Source of the DNA: an uncultured bacterium
GTDB lineage: Bacteria; Actinomycetota; Aquicultoria; SKW223; CALKMS01
Length of the DNA: 10,959 bases
Assembly: GCA_938091145.1 (NCBI GenBank)
Contig: CALKMS010000118.1
Location: forward strand, 1 to 10,959
Direction: 5' to 3'
The notes under the pieces are model-generated. The model was not told where the DNA came from, did not search any database, and saw only the letters and a list, made by a program, of their open reading frames with translations. The translations under genes and the position numbers were made by a program. Numbering within the stretch: the first letter of the stretch is position 1; each line of letters opens with the position of its first letter. This document shows positions 1-6,319 of the stretch, piece after piece.

Positions 1-325
1 GGGCGCCAAATCCTAAAGCTAGTCCAATAATTCCAGCGCTGGCGATTAAGGGGGTTGGATCTAAACCCCAGATCCTCAAGATCATCATCAGTAAAACTAA
101 CGATAGAAAAACCTTTAAAAAACTGTTTGCTAAATAAGTTAGGGTGGCTAATCTTTGGGTGGCAGCTTTTTTGCTTAGGCGAGTTCTTTTTTGGGCGATT
201 TTTAAGCTTTTTTTGAAAAAATTTTTAAGAAAATAGTAACCAAGAAGAAAAAATATGGTCAATAAAAAGCTTTTCGAAAGCCGATATAAGATCTGTTTTA
301 AAATCAATTCCCATTTGATACTCAT
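1..325 (-). CDS. MscS-family mechanosensitive ion channel, N-terminal part (runs off left edge)
   Basis: Only the first 108 codons are visible; the gene continues past position 1. Reading the minus strand from ATG at 325, the protein has a short basic-amphipathic start, a hydrophobic segment at about residues 19-33, a Lys/Arg-rich linker (38-58), a second hydrophobic segment (about 60-86) and then LDPTPLIASAGIIGLALGFGA. This last stretch (88-108) is the Gly/Ala-rich pore helix start typical of MscS-family channels (the 'GLALGFGAQ' signature). Family members sit in the inner membrane and open under tension to release solutes on osmotic downshock. An in-frame GTG at 334 is an alternative start; neither start has a good ribosome site. 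The gene is divergent from acs, and nothing links it functionally to its neighbours. The family call is firm from the pore motif; the subfamily cannot be told from this fragment. Confidence 0.85.
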   Translation of the reverse strand, partial: MSIKWELILKQILYRLSKSFLLTIFFLLGYYFLKNFFKKSLKIAQKRTRLSKKAATQRLATLTYLANSFLKVFLSLVLLMMILRIWGLDPTPLIASAGIIGLALGFGA

Positions 326-554
326 TGAGCTCACGATATATTATATTTTAAACTTGTTTTGGACGCCTTTTCAAAAAAGTTCGAAGGAGTTCATTTATGG
401 TTCCTTAAGTGCGATAAACCCAAAAAATTAACCGCTCACCGAAAGAAAGCAGCCTTTAATCTAAAAAGAGTTGTTACAGGTTGGTTTTACTTTACATTTG
501 AATTTTATCCTTGTAGTTTTGATGTTGATTAATCTTAGATAGATGGGAGGAACA
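326..554. other. Divergent intergenic region between MscS gene and acs
   Basis: This 229-bp AT-rich spacer should carry promoters for both flanking genes. On the plus strand no convincing -35/-10 pair was found for acs. The best weak candidates are TTGTTA near 470 with TACATT about 16 bp downstream, and TTTACA near 491 with TAGTTT 17 bp downstream, each matching consensus poorly. No RNA gene, riboswitch or long inverted repeat was recognised. Confidence 0.4.
340..374 (-). promoter_or_regulatory. Possible promoter for the MscS gene
   Basis: On the minus strand TTGAAA (374-369) is followed after 18 bp by TAAAAT (350-345), and a perfect TATAAT lies 5 bp further on (345-340), at a less usual spacing of 23 bp. 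Either -10 would place the transcript start very close to the GTG (334) or ATG (325) codon, giving a short or nearly absent leader. The surrounding DNA is AT-rich, so chance matches are likely. Confidence 0.3.
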
Positions 555-2549
555 ATGGAAGAAAAGGGAATAAAAGTTCTTTATCATAGCGAGGAAAAAT
601 TTCCACCACCAGCTGATTTTTCAGCTAAGGCACACATTAAATCAATGGCTGAATACGAAGAAATCTATAGACGCTCAGCCGAGGATTTAGAAGGTTTTTG
701 GGCAGAAATGGCCGAAGAGTTCGTTGATTGGTATCAAAAATGGGATAAGGTTCTGGATTATAGTTTTAAAGACAAAATTTATGTTAAGTGGTTTGTAAAT
801 GGCAAACTCAATGCTTCATATAACTGTATTGATAGGCATTTGAAAACTTGGCGGAAGAACAAAGCAGCAATAATTTGGGAGGGAGACGATGGCTCTTACA
901 AAACTTACACTTATAAGCAGCTTTATTACGAAGTCAATAAGTTTGCAAATGTCCTTAAAAAACTGGGCATTAAGAAGGGAGACCGAGTAGCTATTTATCT
1001 TCCAATGATTCCTGAACTCCCAATTTCTATGCTAGCTTGTGCTAGAATTGGGGCTATTCATTCAGTAGTTTTTGGTGGCTTTTCTTCTCAGTCATTGAGG
1101 GAAAGAATAAATGATTGCGGGGCAAAATTGCTTATAACGGCTGATGAAGGAGTAAGAGGTGGGCGATTTGTTCCCCTTAAGGCAAACTCTGACGAAGCTT
1201 TGCTTGAGTGCCCTTCCATTGAGAAAGTAGTGGTAGTAAAGCGCACTAATAACTCAGTAGATATGGAACCGAGCCGAGACTTTTGGTGGGGGGATTTAAT
1301 GAGTGACCCTGAAATTAAGCCCTTTTGCGAGCCGGAAGTTATGGATGCTGAAGACCCTTTGTATATTCTTTACACTTCGGGTTCGACCGGTAAACCCAAA
1401 GGAGTACTTCACACTACCGGTGGTTACTTAGTTTATGTAAGTGCCACTTTTAAGTGGATTTTTGACTATCGCGACGAAGATGTGTTTTTTTGCACCGCCG
1501 ATATTGGTTGGGTTACAGGGCACAGTTACATTGTTTACGGTCCTCTAGCTCAAGGGGCAACCACTTTGATGTTTGAAGGTGTTCCTACCTATCCTGACCC
1601 ATCTCGTTTTTGGGAAATTGTGGAAAAACACAGAGTTAGCATTTTTTACACGGCTCCAACTGCCATCAGAGCTTTAATGAAAGAAGGCGTGGAGTGGACA
1701 AAAAAACATGATCTTTCGTCGCTTCGATTATTGGGAACTGTTGGTGAGCCAATTAATCCAGAAGCTTGGCTCTGGTATCACAAAAATATTGGTAGAGGCC
1801 GATGTCCGATTGTTGATACTTGGTGGCAAACAGAAACTGGTGGGATTTTGATAACACCTCTTCCTGGGGCAATGACTTTAAAGCCGGGTTCGGCCAATCG
1901 CCCATTTCCCGGTGTTTTTCCTAAGGTTCTCAAGGATGATGGCACGGAAGCAGCTGTTAACCAAGGCGGTTATTTGGTAATCGGAAAGCCCTGGCCAGGA
2001 ATGCTTCGTGGCACTTGGGGTGATCCTGAAAACGAAAGGATAAAGGAAATTTATTTCACCCGTTTTCCTGGGTACTATTTTACTGGTGATGGATGTCGGG
2101 TTGATGAAGATGGCGATTATTGGTTGATGGGTCGCATTGACGATGTTTTAAATGTCTCGGGTCATCGTCTGGCAACGGCTGAGATTGAAAGCGCTTTGGT
2201 CTCTCATGAGTCGGTGGCGGAGGCAGCTGTTGTTGGTTATCCACATGAGATTAAGGGCGAGGGTATTTATGCTTATGTGATTCTAAAAGATGGCTATGAG
2301 CCTTCCGAAGACCTTAAGAAAATTCTCGAAGGACATGTCAGACAGGTAATTGGTCCGATTGCCAGGCCAGATATTATTGTATTTACTCCTGGTCTTCCTA
2401 AGACTCGAAGCGGCAAGATTATGCGTCGGATTTTGCGAAAAATTGCTCGGGGGGAGTTCGAGGATTTAGGCGATACCACTACTTTAGCTGACCCATCGGT
2501 AGTTGAGTTTTTGGTTAAAGCTGGGAAGGAAGTTTACAAAAGTAGATAA
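555..2549 (+). CDS. acs: Acetyl-CoA synthetase (AMP-forming), EC 6.2.1.1
   Basis: Cytosolic enzyme that activates acetate to acetyl-CoA by way of acetyl-AMP, using ATP and CoA. The start chosen is ATG 555, because GGGAGG (545-550) sits just upstream. An in-frame ATG at 543 has no ribosome site and would overlap this one. The product is 664 aa, close to the usual family length of about 650. Visible motifs are the N-terminal ACS region, the ATP-binding loop YTSGSTGKPKG (273-283), a GWVTGHSYIVYGPL block, DTWWQTETGG (421-430), the GDGCRVDEDGDYW / GRIDDVLNVSGHR hinge block, and the C-terminal SGKIMRR with catalytic Lys621. W424 aligns with the tryptophan that restricts the acyl pocket to acetate (W414 in Salmonella Acs), so acetate rather than propionate is the likely substrate. 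Lys621 is the residue acetylated in regulated family members. The gene stands alone, followed by a terminator, and looks unrelated to the CRISPR operon. Confidence 0.97.
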   Translation: MEEKGIKVLYHSEEKFPPPADFSAKAHIKSMAEYEEIYRRSAEDLEGFWAEMAEEFVDWYQKWDKVLDYSFKDKIYVKWFVNGKLNASYNCIDRHLKTWRKNKAAIIWEGDDGSYKTYTYKQLYYEVNKFANVLKKLGIKKGDRVAIYLPMIPELPISMLACARIGAIHSVVFGGFSSQSLRERINDCGAKLLITADEGVRGGRFVPLKANSDEALLECPSIEKVVVVKRTNNSVDMEPSRDFWWGDLMSDPEIKPFCEPEVMDAEDPLYILYTSGSTGKPKGVLHTTGGYLVYVSATFKWIFDYRDEDVFFCTADIGWVTGHSYIVYGPLAQGATTLMFEGVPTYPDPSRFWEIVEKHRVSIFYTAPTAIRALMKEGVEWTKKHDLSSLRLLGTVGEPINPEAWLWYHKNIGRGRCPIVDTWWQTETGGILITPLPGAMTLKPGSANRPFPGVFPKVLKDDGTEAAVNQGGYLVIGKPWPGMLRGTWGDPENERIKEIYFTRFPGYYFTGDGCRVDEDGDYWLMGRIDDVLNVSGHRLATAEIESALVSHESVAEAAVVGYPHEIKGEGIYAYVILKDGYEPSEDLKKILEGHVRQVIGPIARPDIIVFTPGLPKTRSGKIMRRILRKIARGEFEDLGDTTTLADPSVVEFLVKAGKEVYKSR

Positions 2550-2575
2550 AACAGGATTTCATTTTCTTCCTTAAC

Positions 2576-2607
2576 GGCTGGCGTAAGCCAGCCTTATTTG
2601 ATCTTTT
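2576..2607 (+). terminator. Rho-independent terminator of acs
   Basis: A perfect 7-bp stem GGCTGGC / GCCAGCC (2576-2582 and 2587-2593) encloses a GTAA tetraloop and is followed by a T-rich run TTATTTGATCTTTTT. It lies 26 bp after the acs stop codon. It should separate acs transcription from the repeat cluster and cas operon downstream. Confidence 0.8.
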
Positions 2608-2609
2608 TG

Positions 2610-2631
2610 TTCTAAGTAGCTTCTAAGTAGC
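2610..2631. repeat. Perfect 11-bp tandem duplication
   Basis: TTCTAAGTAGC occurs twice back to back (2610-2620 and 2621-2631) just after the acs terminator. It is probably a slippage product; no function is evident. Confidence 0.8.
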
Positions 2632-2790
2632 GGAAACTTTTGAGGTTTTCAAGGAGTTTTCTTGTCATTGCGAGCGCAGCTGCCTTTTGTCATTACGGAG
2701 ACTTTTCTTGTCATTACGAGTGAAGACACTTTATTGTCATTGCGAGCGAGCCGCCTTCATTTTGTCATTGCGAGCCACGACACTTTCATT

Positions 2791-2868
2791 TTGTCATTGC
2801 GAGCCTGAGCGAAGCGAAGGCGTGGCAATCTCTGAGATTGCTTCGTCGCTCCGCTCCTCGCAATGACG
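2791..2868. repeat. Intact hairpin unit of the dispersed repeat
   Basis: Outer arms GTCATTGCGAG (2793-2803) and CTCGCAATGAC (2857-2867) pair perfectly. Inner arms GCAATCTC (2825-2832) and GAGATTGC (2834-2841) pair around a single T, and GC-rich partly complementary sequence (GAGCGAAGCG against CGCTCCGCTC) lies between them. Transcribed, this would form a long imperfect stem-loop. It is the best preserved full unit in the cluster. Confidence 0.75.
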
Positions 2869-2954
2869 GAGGAGAAAGATTGCTTCGGGTGCTAACGCAT
2901 CCTCGCAATGACAGAGGAGAAAGATTGCTTCGTCGCTCCGCTCCTCGCAATGAC
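2836..2954. repeat. Three consecutive right-half repeat units, period 42-45 bp
   Basis: Units starting GATTGCTTCG and ending CTCGCAATGAC occur at 2836-2867, 2878-2912 and 2923-2954. The first and third are identical over 32 bp. The middle one has a different interior (GGTGCTAACGCAT in place of TCGCTCCGCT) and is 3 bp longer. The 10-bp linkers are nearly identical (GGAGGAGAAA and AGAGGAGAAA). Shared linkers rule out CRISPR spacers and point to local duplication of half an element. Confidence 0.75.
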
Positions 2955-2955
2955 A

Positions 2956-3309
2956 CTTTTTTGTCGCGGCGCGGCAATCCCGTTTTTTAAAAAACTGCAC
3001 TCGTTGCAATTACTTTACTTCGCTAAGCGGTACTAACAATGCCTTTTTTTAATTGCTCTGAGACCGATATGACTAAGTGTGCTTTTTAGAGAGTTTGTGG
3101 CAGAAGCAACTTTTGAATCAACACAATCAAAGGATCTGAAAGATCAATGGAAGAGCTTTTAGAAAAAACCTTGCTACAATCTCTTTCCTTATATTTACTG
3201 ATAACTTGGTTAAATAAATTTCTCAGGTGTTGAAAATTTTGGCAAAATTGCTGAAAAGAGAAAGTATCTAAAAAGCTGTCTACATCTCGTTAGTGGATTT
3301 TTATTTTTC
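2956..3309. other. Non-coding AT-rich stretch between repeat cluster and cas promoter
   Basis: No recognisable gene or RNA lies here. It holds a worn repeat remnant (TTGTCGCGGCGCGGCAATCC, 2961-2980), a 14-bp palindrome GTTTTTTAAAAAAC (2982-2995), a small inverted repeat GATCT-GAA-AGATC ending near 3145, and a 15-bp palindrome AATTTTG-G-CAAAATT (3235-3249). A 28-codon frame (ATG 3147 to TGA 3233, mostly Leu-rich) has only a distant AAAGGA upstream, and a 27-codon GTG frame overlaps it; neither is convincing as a gene. The stretch may be regulatory leader DNA or the decayed edge of an insertion. Confidence 0.5.
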
Positions 3310-3331
3310 TGACAAAAGTTGTTTTTTGTCA
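3310..3331. promoter_or_regulatory. Candidate operator: 22-bp palindrome over the cas promoter
   Basis: TGACAAAA (3310-3317), six bases (GTTGTT) and TTTTGTCA (3324-3331) form a perfect 8+8 bp inverted repeat. It covers the putative -35 hexamer at 3319-3324, so a bound dimeric regulator would be expected to repress the csm operon. The half-site distance is typical of a dimeric helix-turn-helix protein; the regulator is unknown and not encoded in this window. A hairpin role is less likely because the palindrome lies upstream of the predicted transcript start. Confidence 0.5.
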
Positions 3332-3348
3332 CATATTGTTGTTATAAT
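3319..3348 (+). promoter_or_regulatory. Predicted sigma70-type promoter of the csm operon
   Basis: A perfect -10 TATAAT lies at 3343-3348, with TTGTTT (3319-3324) as -35 at a spacing of 18 bp. Transcription would begin near 3355, giving a leader of about 30 bases before the csm1 start at 3385. It is the only convincing promoter close upstream of the operon, and the downstream genes are too tightly packed to need their own. Confidence 0.6.
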
Positions 3349-3384
3349 CCAAAATCATTCAATATAATTAAAAATGGGGTAATA

Positions 3385-5847
3385 ATGCAGGAAGTGGAGT
3401 TTCAAACGGTAACTTTAGCAGGTTTAATTCATGACATTGGCAAGTTTTATTCGCGAAGTAGTGAAGTCCAAAATTTTCGTCGAGAAGCAGGTTATCCAGG
3501 AAGCCATCCAATTATTTCAACACTACTCATAGAAAAGGATTTTGCTTCCCAACTTGAAAATATTGGAATAAGAACTGAATTGTTAAAAAAATTAGTTCGG
3601 CATCATCATGAAGATCCGCGCTTTCCGCCTGAATGCTTAGTTCAATCTTTGAGCGGAAAAGAAAGGATTTTAGCTCTGATTGTAAGCCGAGCTGACAATT
3701 ATTCTTCGAGTGAGCGCACTGAAGATTCTCGCCAGGAAAAAGGCAGTTATGAAAGTGTTCTACTTAATTCAATATTTCAGCGGATTGACACTGGCGAAGG
3801 TAGCTTTGATGGCAATTTTAAGATAGCACCTAAGGAGTTCAGACCAGAACATATTTTTCCTCAACAAGTAGAAATTGGCTATTGGGACGAAATCGTTAGA
3901 GAATTTGGCAATGAAGTTGGAAGGTTAAAAGCCGATGATTTTAATTCCTTGTTTGTTTCTTTGATGCATCTTATACAAAAATATTGCTGGTCAACGCCTT
4001 CTGATATTACGCGTGAAGTAACTGATATATCCCTTTCAGATCATTTAAAAACTACCTCGGCAATTGCTGCTTGTTTGTATAAATACCATAGAGAAACTGG
4101 AACTTTGAACGAAAATGCGATTAAAGATGATCAAACCGAAAAATTTATGCTTATCGGCGCCGATTTATCAGGGATACAGAGCTATATCTACGACATCGCT
4201 GAAATTGGTGTGGGAGGCGCTGCTAAGCGCCTTCGGGCTCGTTCATTCAAATTAAGCCTTCTTACCGAAGTTACCGCTCACTACATCCTTGATAAGCTTC
4301 AACTGCCTTTAAGTTGCTTGCTATTTTCAGCTGGCGGGAGATTTTGTCTTCTTGCTCCCGCTGATAGAACCTCCCAGGAAGAGTTTAACAGGGCTAAGGA
4401 ATTCATAGAGAGTTGGCTTTTAAGAGAGTTTCAAGGTGAAATGGCGATTAATTTGGTTTCTTTTCCTTTCTCAGCGAGGTATTTTAGCTCAACTTCTGCA
4501 GAGGGTTATTCCGAAGAGAACTTTAGAGCTTTATGGATTAAATTTGCGAAAAAAATTGAAGAAGCCAAACTTAATAAATTTAAGAAAGCTTTTTGGAAAG
4601 GTAATGCCTGGCAAAATAGCTTTTTATCTGAAAACCAGTTTGAGGATGATCCGCAAGGAGTTTGTCAGGTTTGCGGGAAATTTCCAGCCATCATTGAGGA
4701 AGAAGAGTATAAAATTTGCCAACATTGCCAAAGTGACCGAGAAATTGGCGAGAAGTTATTAAAATCTAAATTTCTCGCTTTTTACAAAGACTCTAATCCG
4801 CAAGATCTTGTTTTTTTTGATAATTTCTCTGTTGGAATACATACCTCAGTTAGTGAAATTAGCTCCAATCCGTATCTTGTTTATTCTTTAAATACGGTTG
4901 AGATACTTCCCGATTTTCCCAGTGGCTTCAAGTTTATTGCCAATTATGTTCCCACTTTCAAAAGTAAAAAAGATTTAGAAAGCGTCTGCAAAAACTGCGA
5001 CTTTAGTTTAGAGCAAAAGTGCGACCTCAAAGAAGAAGTTGAAACCTTTCCTCATCTTTACACCTTTCAATGTATTGCTTCATTCGCTGAAGGGGCAAAT
5101 CATATCGCAACTCTTAAAGTTGATGTTGATAATTTAGGTTTCATAATTAATAAAATTCCTGACTTAAGCATTTCTCGAATTACCACTTTCGTGAGTTTTT
5201 TGGATGCCTTTTTCGCTGGTTACCTGCCTAAGTTCTTTGAAGAAAAGTATCCTCAAACTTATGTTGTTTATTCTGGAGGCGATGACCTCCTTCTTATTGG
5301 AGCTTGGGACAAAGTGGTTGTTTTAGCAAAAGAGATTAGAGACAAGTTTACCGATTTTGTCTGTCAGAATCCCAGCATTCATTTGTCAAGCGGGGTTGCT
5401 TTAGGCAAACCAAAATTTCCGATGTCAAATTTGGCAAAGTTTGTTACTGAGCTCCTAGAAGAAGCCAAAGATGAAGGTAGAAATAGTTTAAGTGTTTTGG
5501 GTTCTGTATTTCAGTGGAGTTTTTTTGATGAATTGCTGGAATTTGGTAATCTTTTGTTTGACTCACTTCAAAAAAAGCAAGTTTCTGCTGCTTTTGTTTA
5601 TCGGCTTCTGACTTATCAAGAAATGTATAATTCTTATAAAAATGGCAAGACGGAGGGTTTGATTTATCTTTCGCGATTAGCTTACGACATAGAGAGAAAT
5701 CTTTACACCGCCCAGGGCAAGCCAAAGAATGAAAAGCTTATTTCCGAACTTACAAAATTATTTGATTACAAAGGCGAAGGGGGAAGGCTTATGAAAAACC
5801 TCAAATTCCCGGTAACCTATGCACTTTTAAAACAAAGGGGTGATTAG
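3385..5847 (+). CDS. csm1: Csm1/Cas10, type III-A CRISPR large subunit (HD + GGDD)
   Basis: Signature subunit of the type III-A effector complex. On target RNA binding it cleaves single-stranded DNA through the HD domain and makes cyclic oligoadenylate from ATP through the Palm domain. ATG 3385 is chosen because GGGGT (3376-3380) lies just upstream; an in-frame ATG at 3319 overlaps the promoter -35 and has no ribosome site. The product is 820 aa, normal for Csm1. The HD domain has H16-D17 (LIHDIGKF), HHHED at 73-77 and RADNYSSSER around D104. The first Palm begins at GADLSGIQSYIY (258-269). A zinc knuckle follows (C427/C430 and C445/C448). A second Cys group is C535/C538/C546. The second Palm has DVDNLG (580-585) and GGDD at 631-634. 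Both active centres look intact. It is the first gene of the operon. Confidence 0.97.
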   Translation: MQEVEFQTVTLAGLIHDIGKFYSRSSEVQNFRREAGYPGSHPIISTLLIEKDFASQLENIGIRTELLKKLVRHHHEDPRFPPECLVQSLSGKERILALIVSRADNYSSSERTEDSRQEKGSYESVLLNSIFQRIDTGEGSFDGNFKIAPKEFRPEHIFPQQVEIGYWDEIVREFGNEVGRLKADDFNSLFVSLMHLIQKYCWSTPSDITREVTDISLSDHLKTTSAIAACLYKYHRETGTLNENAIKDDQTEKFMLIGADLSGIQSYIYDIAEIGVGGAAKRLRARSFKLSLLTEVTAHYILDKLQLPLSCLLFSAGGRFCLLAPADRTSQEEFNRAKEFIESWLLREFQGEMAINLVSFPFSARYFSSTSAEGYSEENFRALWIKFAKKIEEAKLNKFKKAFWKGNAWQNSFLSENQFEDDPQGVCQVCGKFPAIIEEEEYKICQHCQSDREIGEKLLKSKFLAFYKDSNPQDLVFFDNFSVGIHTSVSEISSNPYLVYSLNTVEILPDFPSGFKFIANYVPTFKSKKDLESVCKNCDFSLEQKCDLKEEVETFPHLYTFQCIASFAEGANHIATLKVDVDNLGFIINKIPDLSISRITTFVSFLDAFFAGYLPKFFEEKYPQTYVVYSGGDDLLLIGAWDKVVVLAKEIRDKFTDFVCQNPSIHLSSGVALGKPKFPMSNLAKFVTELLEEAKDEGRNSLSVLGSVFQWSFFDELLEFGNLLFDSLQKKQVSAAFVYRLLTYQEMYNSYKNGKTEGLIYLSRLAYDIERNLYTAQGKPKNEKLISELTKLFDYKGEGGRLMKNLKFPVTYALLKQRGD
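5834..5844 (+). promoter_or_regulatory. Strong ribosome site deciding the csm2 TTG start
   Basis: AAAGGGGTGAT is nearly a full match to the anti-Shine-Dalgarno complement and overlaps the end of csm1. Its GGGG ends 8 bases before TTG 5849, a good spacing. The upstream in-frame GTG at 5840 lies inside this site and cannot use it. Confidence 0.6.
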
Positions 5848-5848
5848 C

Positions 5849-6319
5849 TTGGTACATCAGAGGGATTTTAATCGAGGGAGGGATTCTAATAGAACTGTGG
5901 ACTTGTCTTTCCTTACGAGCTATTACAGTGACCAAGGAAAAACAAAGATACGAGAAGACTTAATTGACGAGAAAGCTCGCTATTTAGGCAGAGGATTTGC
6001 TAAAGGCGGCATTCAAGCTAACAATGACTTTGGGAAAAGAGTTTCCTCATCTCAGCTTCGCAACTTTTTCAATGAGGTTCGTTCTTTAGAAGCAAAGATT
6101 GGTAGTGGAGAGTTTGAAATGTACCGACCTCACATTAAAATGCTTAAGGCGAAGGTTGCGTATGCTAGGGACAGAGGAAAGGTTTCTAAGGCTTTTGATG
6201 ATTTGATTTCCAAATGTGTAGATTTGATTGAGGACAAAAAAGACTTTGAAGCTTTCGTTTTGTTTTTCGAAGCCATAGTTGGTTACTTTTATGGAGAAGG
6301 AGGCGGGAAGAACCAATGA
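5849..6319 (+). CDS. csm2: Csm2, type III-A small subunit (Cas11)
   Basis: Small helical subunit that lines the inner filament of the Csm complex along the crRNA-target duplex. From TTG 5849, one base after the csm1 stop, the product is 156 aa; GTG 5840 would add three residues but lacks a spaced ribosome site. The N-terminal third is polar and charged. Family-like blocks follow: SSSQLRNFFNEVRSLEAKI, then KMLKAKVAYARDRGKVSKAFDDLI, and a C-terminal helix FEAFVLFFEAIVGYFYGEGG. These match the Csm2 helical bundle, and the position between csm1 and csm3 is the canonical one. It overlaps csm3 by 4 bp (ATGA), which suggests translational coupling. No catalytic role is expected. Confidence 0.93.
   Translation: MVHQRDFNRGRDSNRTVDLSFLTSYYSDQGKTKIREDLIDEKARYLGRGFAKGGIQANNDFGKRVSSSQLRNFFNEVRSLEAKIGSGEFEMYRPHIKMLKAKVAYARDRGKVSKAFDDLISKCVDLIEDKKDFEAFVLFFEAIVGYFYGEGGGKNQ

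Larger units (their letters stand above)
2663..2955. repeat. Cluster of REP/MITE-like 'GTCATTGCGAG' repeats
   Basis: TTGTCATTGCGAG or a near variant occurs on the plus strand at about 2663, 2687 (variant TTGTCATTACGGAG), 2708 (variant TTGTCATTACGAG), 2734, 2762 and 2791. The reverse complement CTCGCAATGAC occurs at 2857, 2902 and 2944. All forward copies lie to the left and all inverted copies to the right, so the whole is a large imperfect inverted structure. The left copies are spaced by short variable pieces and look worn; the right ones are longer and better preserved. No transposase is present, so this is a non-autonomous dispersed element of the kind seen in many environmental bacterial genomes. 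Minus-strand open frames through it give repeated SLRGAERRSNL and CHCEERSDEAI peptides, a well-known artefact of this repeat and not genes. Confidence 0.85.

Noticed and set aside
384..408. AAGGAG followed by ATG-GTT-CCT-TAA, a three-codon 'leader peptide'
   Set aside because: Too short to separate from chance; no attenuator-like hairpins or regulatory codons follow before acs.
2836..2954. Possible short CRISPR array from three units at 42-45 bp spacing
   Set aside because: The 10-bp linkers are nearly identical, the units are half of a palindromic dispersed element, and the middle unit differs inside; there are no unique spacers.
2982..2995. GTTTTTTAAAAAAC palindrome as a terminator
   Set aside because: No GC stem and no gene reads into it; most likely an AT-run palindrome.
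2786..3009. Two overlapping minus-strand open frames of 63 and 71 codons
   Set aside because: They are translations of the dispersed repeat (SLRGAERRSNL, CHCEERSDEAI), a common false gene call; they have no ribosome site and no non-repeat content.
3147..3233. 28-codon Leu-rich small open frame
   Set aside because: The only purine-rich site is too far upstream, there is no recognisable motif, and the frame is short enough to be random; kept only as a remark on the intergenic stretch.
3319..3384. N-terminal extension of Csm1 by 22 residues from ATG 3319
   Set aside because: The extension overlaps the predicted -35 and -10 elements, lacks a ribosome site, and its sequence does not resemble Csm1; ATG 3385 has GGGGT upstream and leads straight into the HD domain.
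4436..4762. 108-codon plus-strand frame inside csm1
   Set aside because: It lies wholly within csm1 in another frame, where the csm1 frame carries the conserved zinc knuckle.
5444..5725. 93-codon minus-strand frame opposite the csm1 3' end
   Set aside because: Antisense shadow of a well-supported gene; no ribosome site and no family resemblance. The same applies to minus-strand frames at 2294-2479, 6086-6316, 7082-7291 and 8380-8565.
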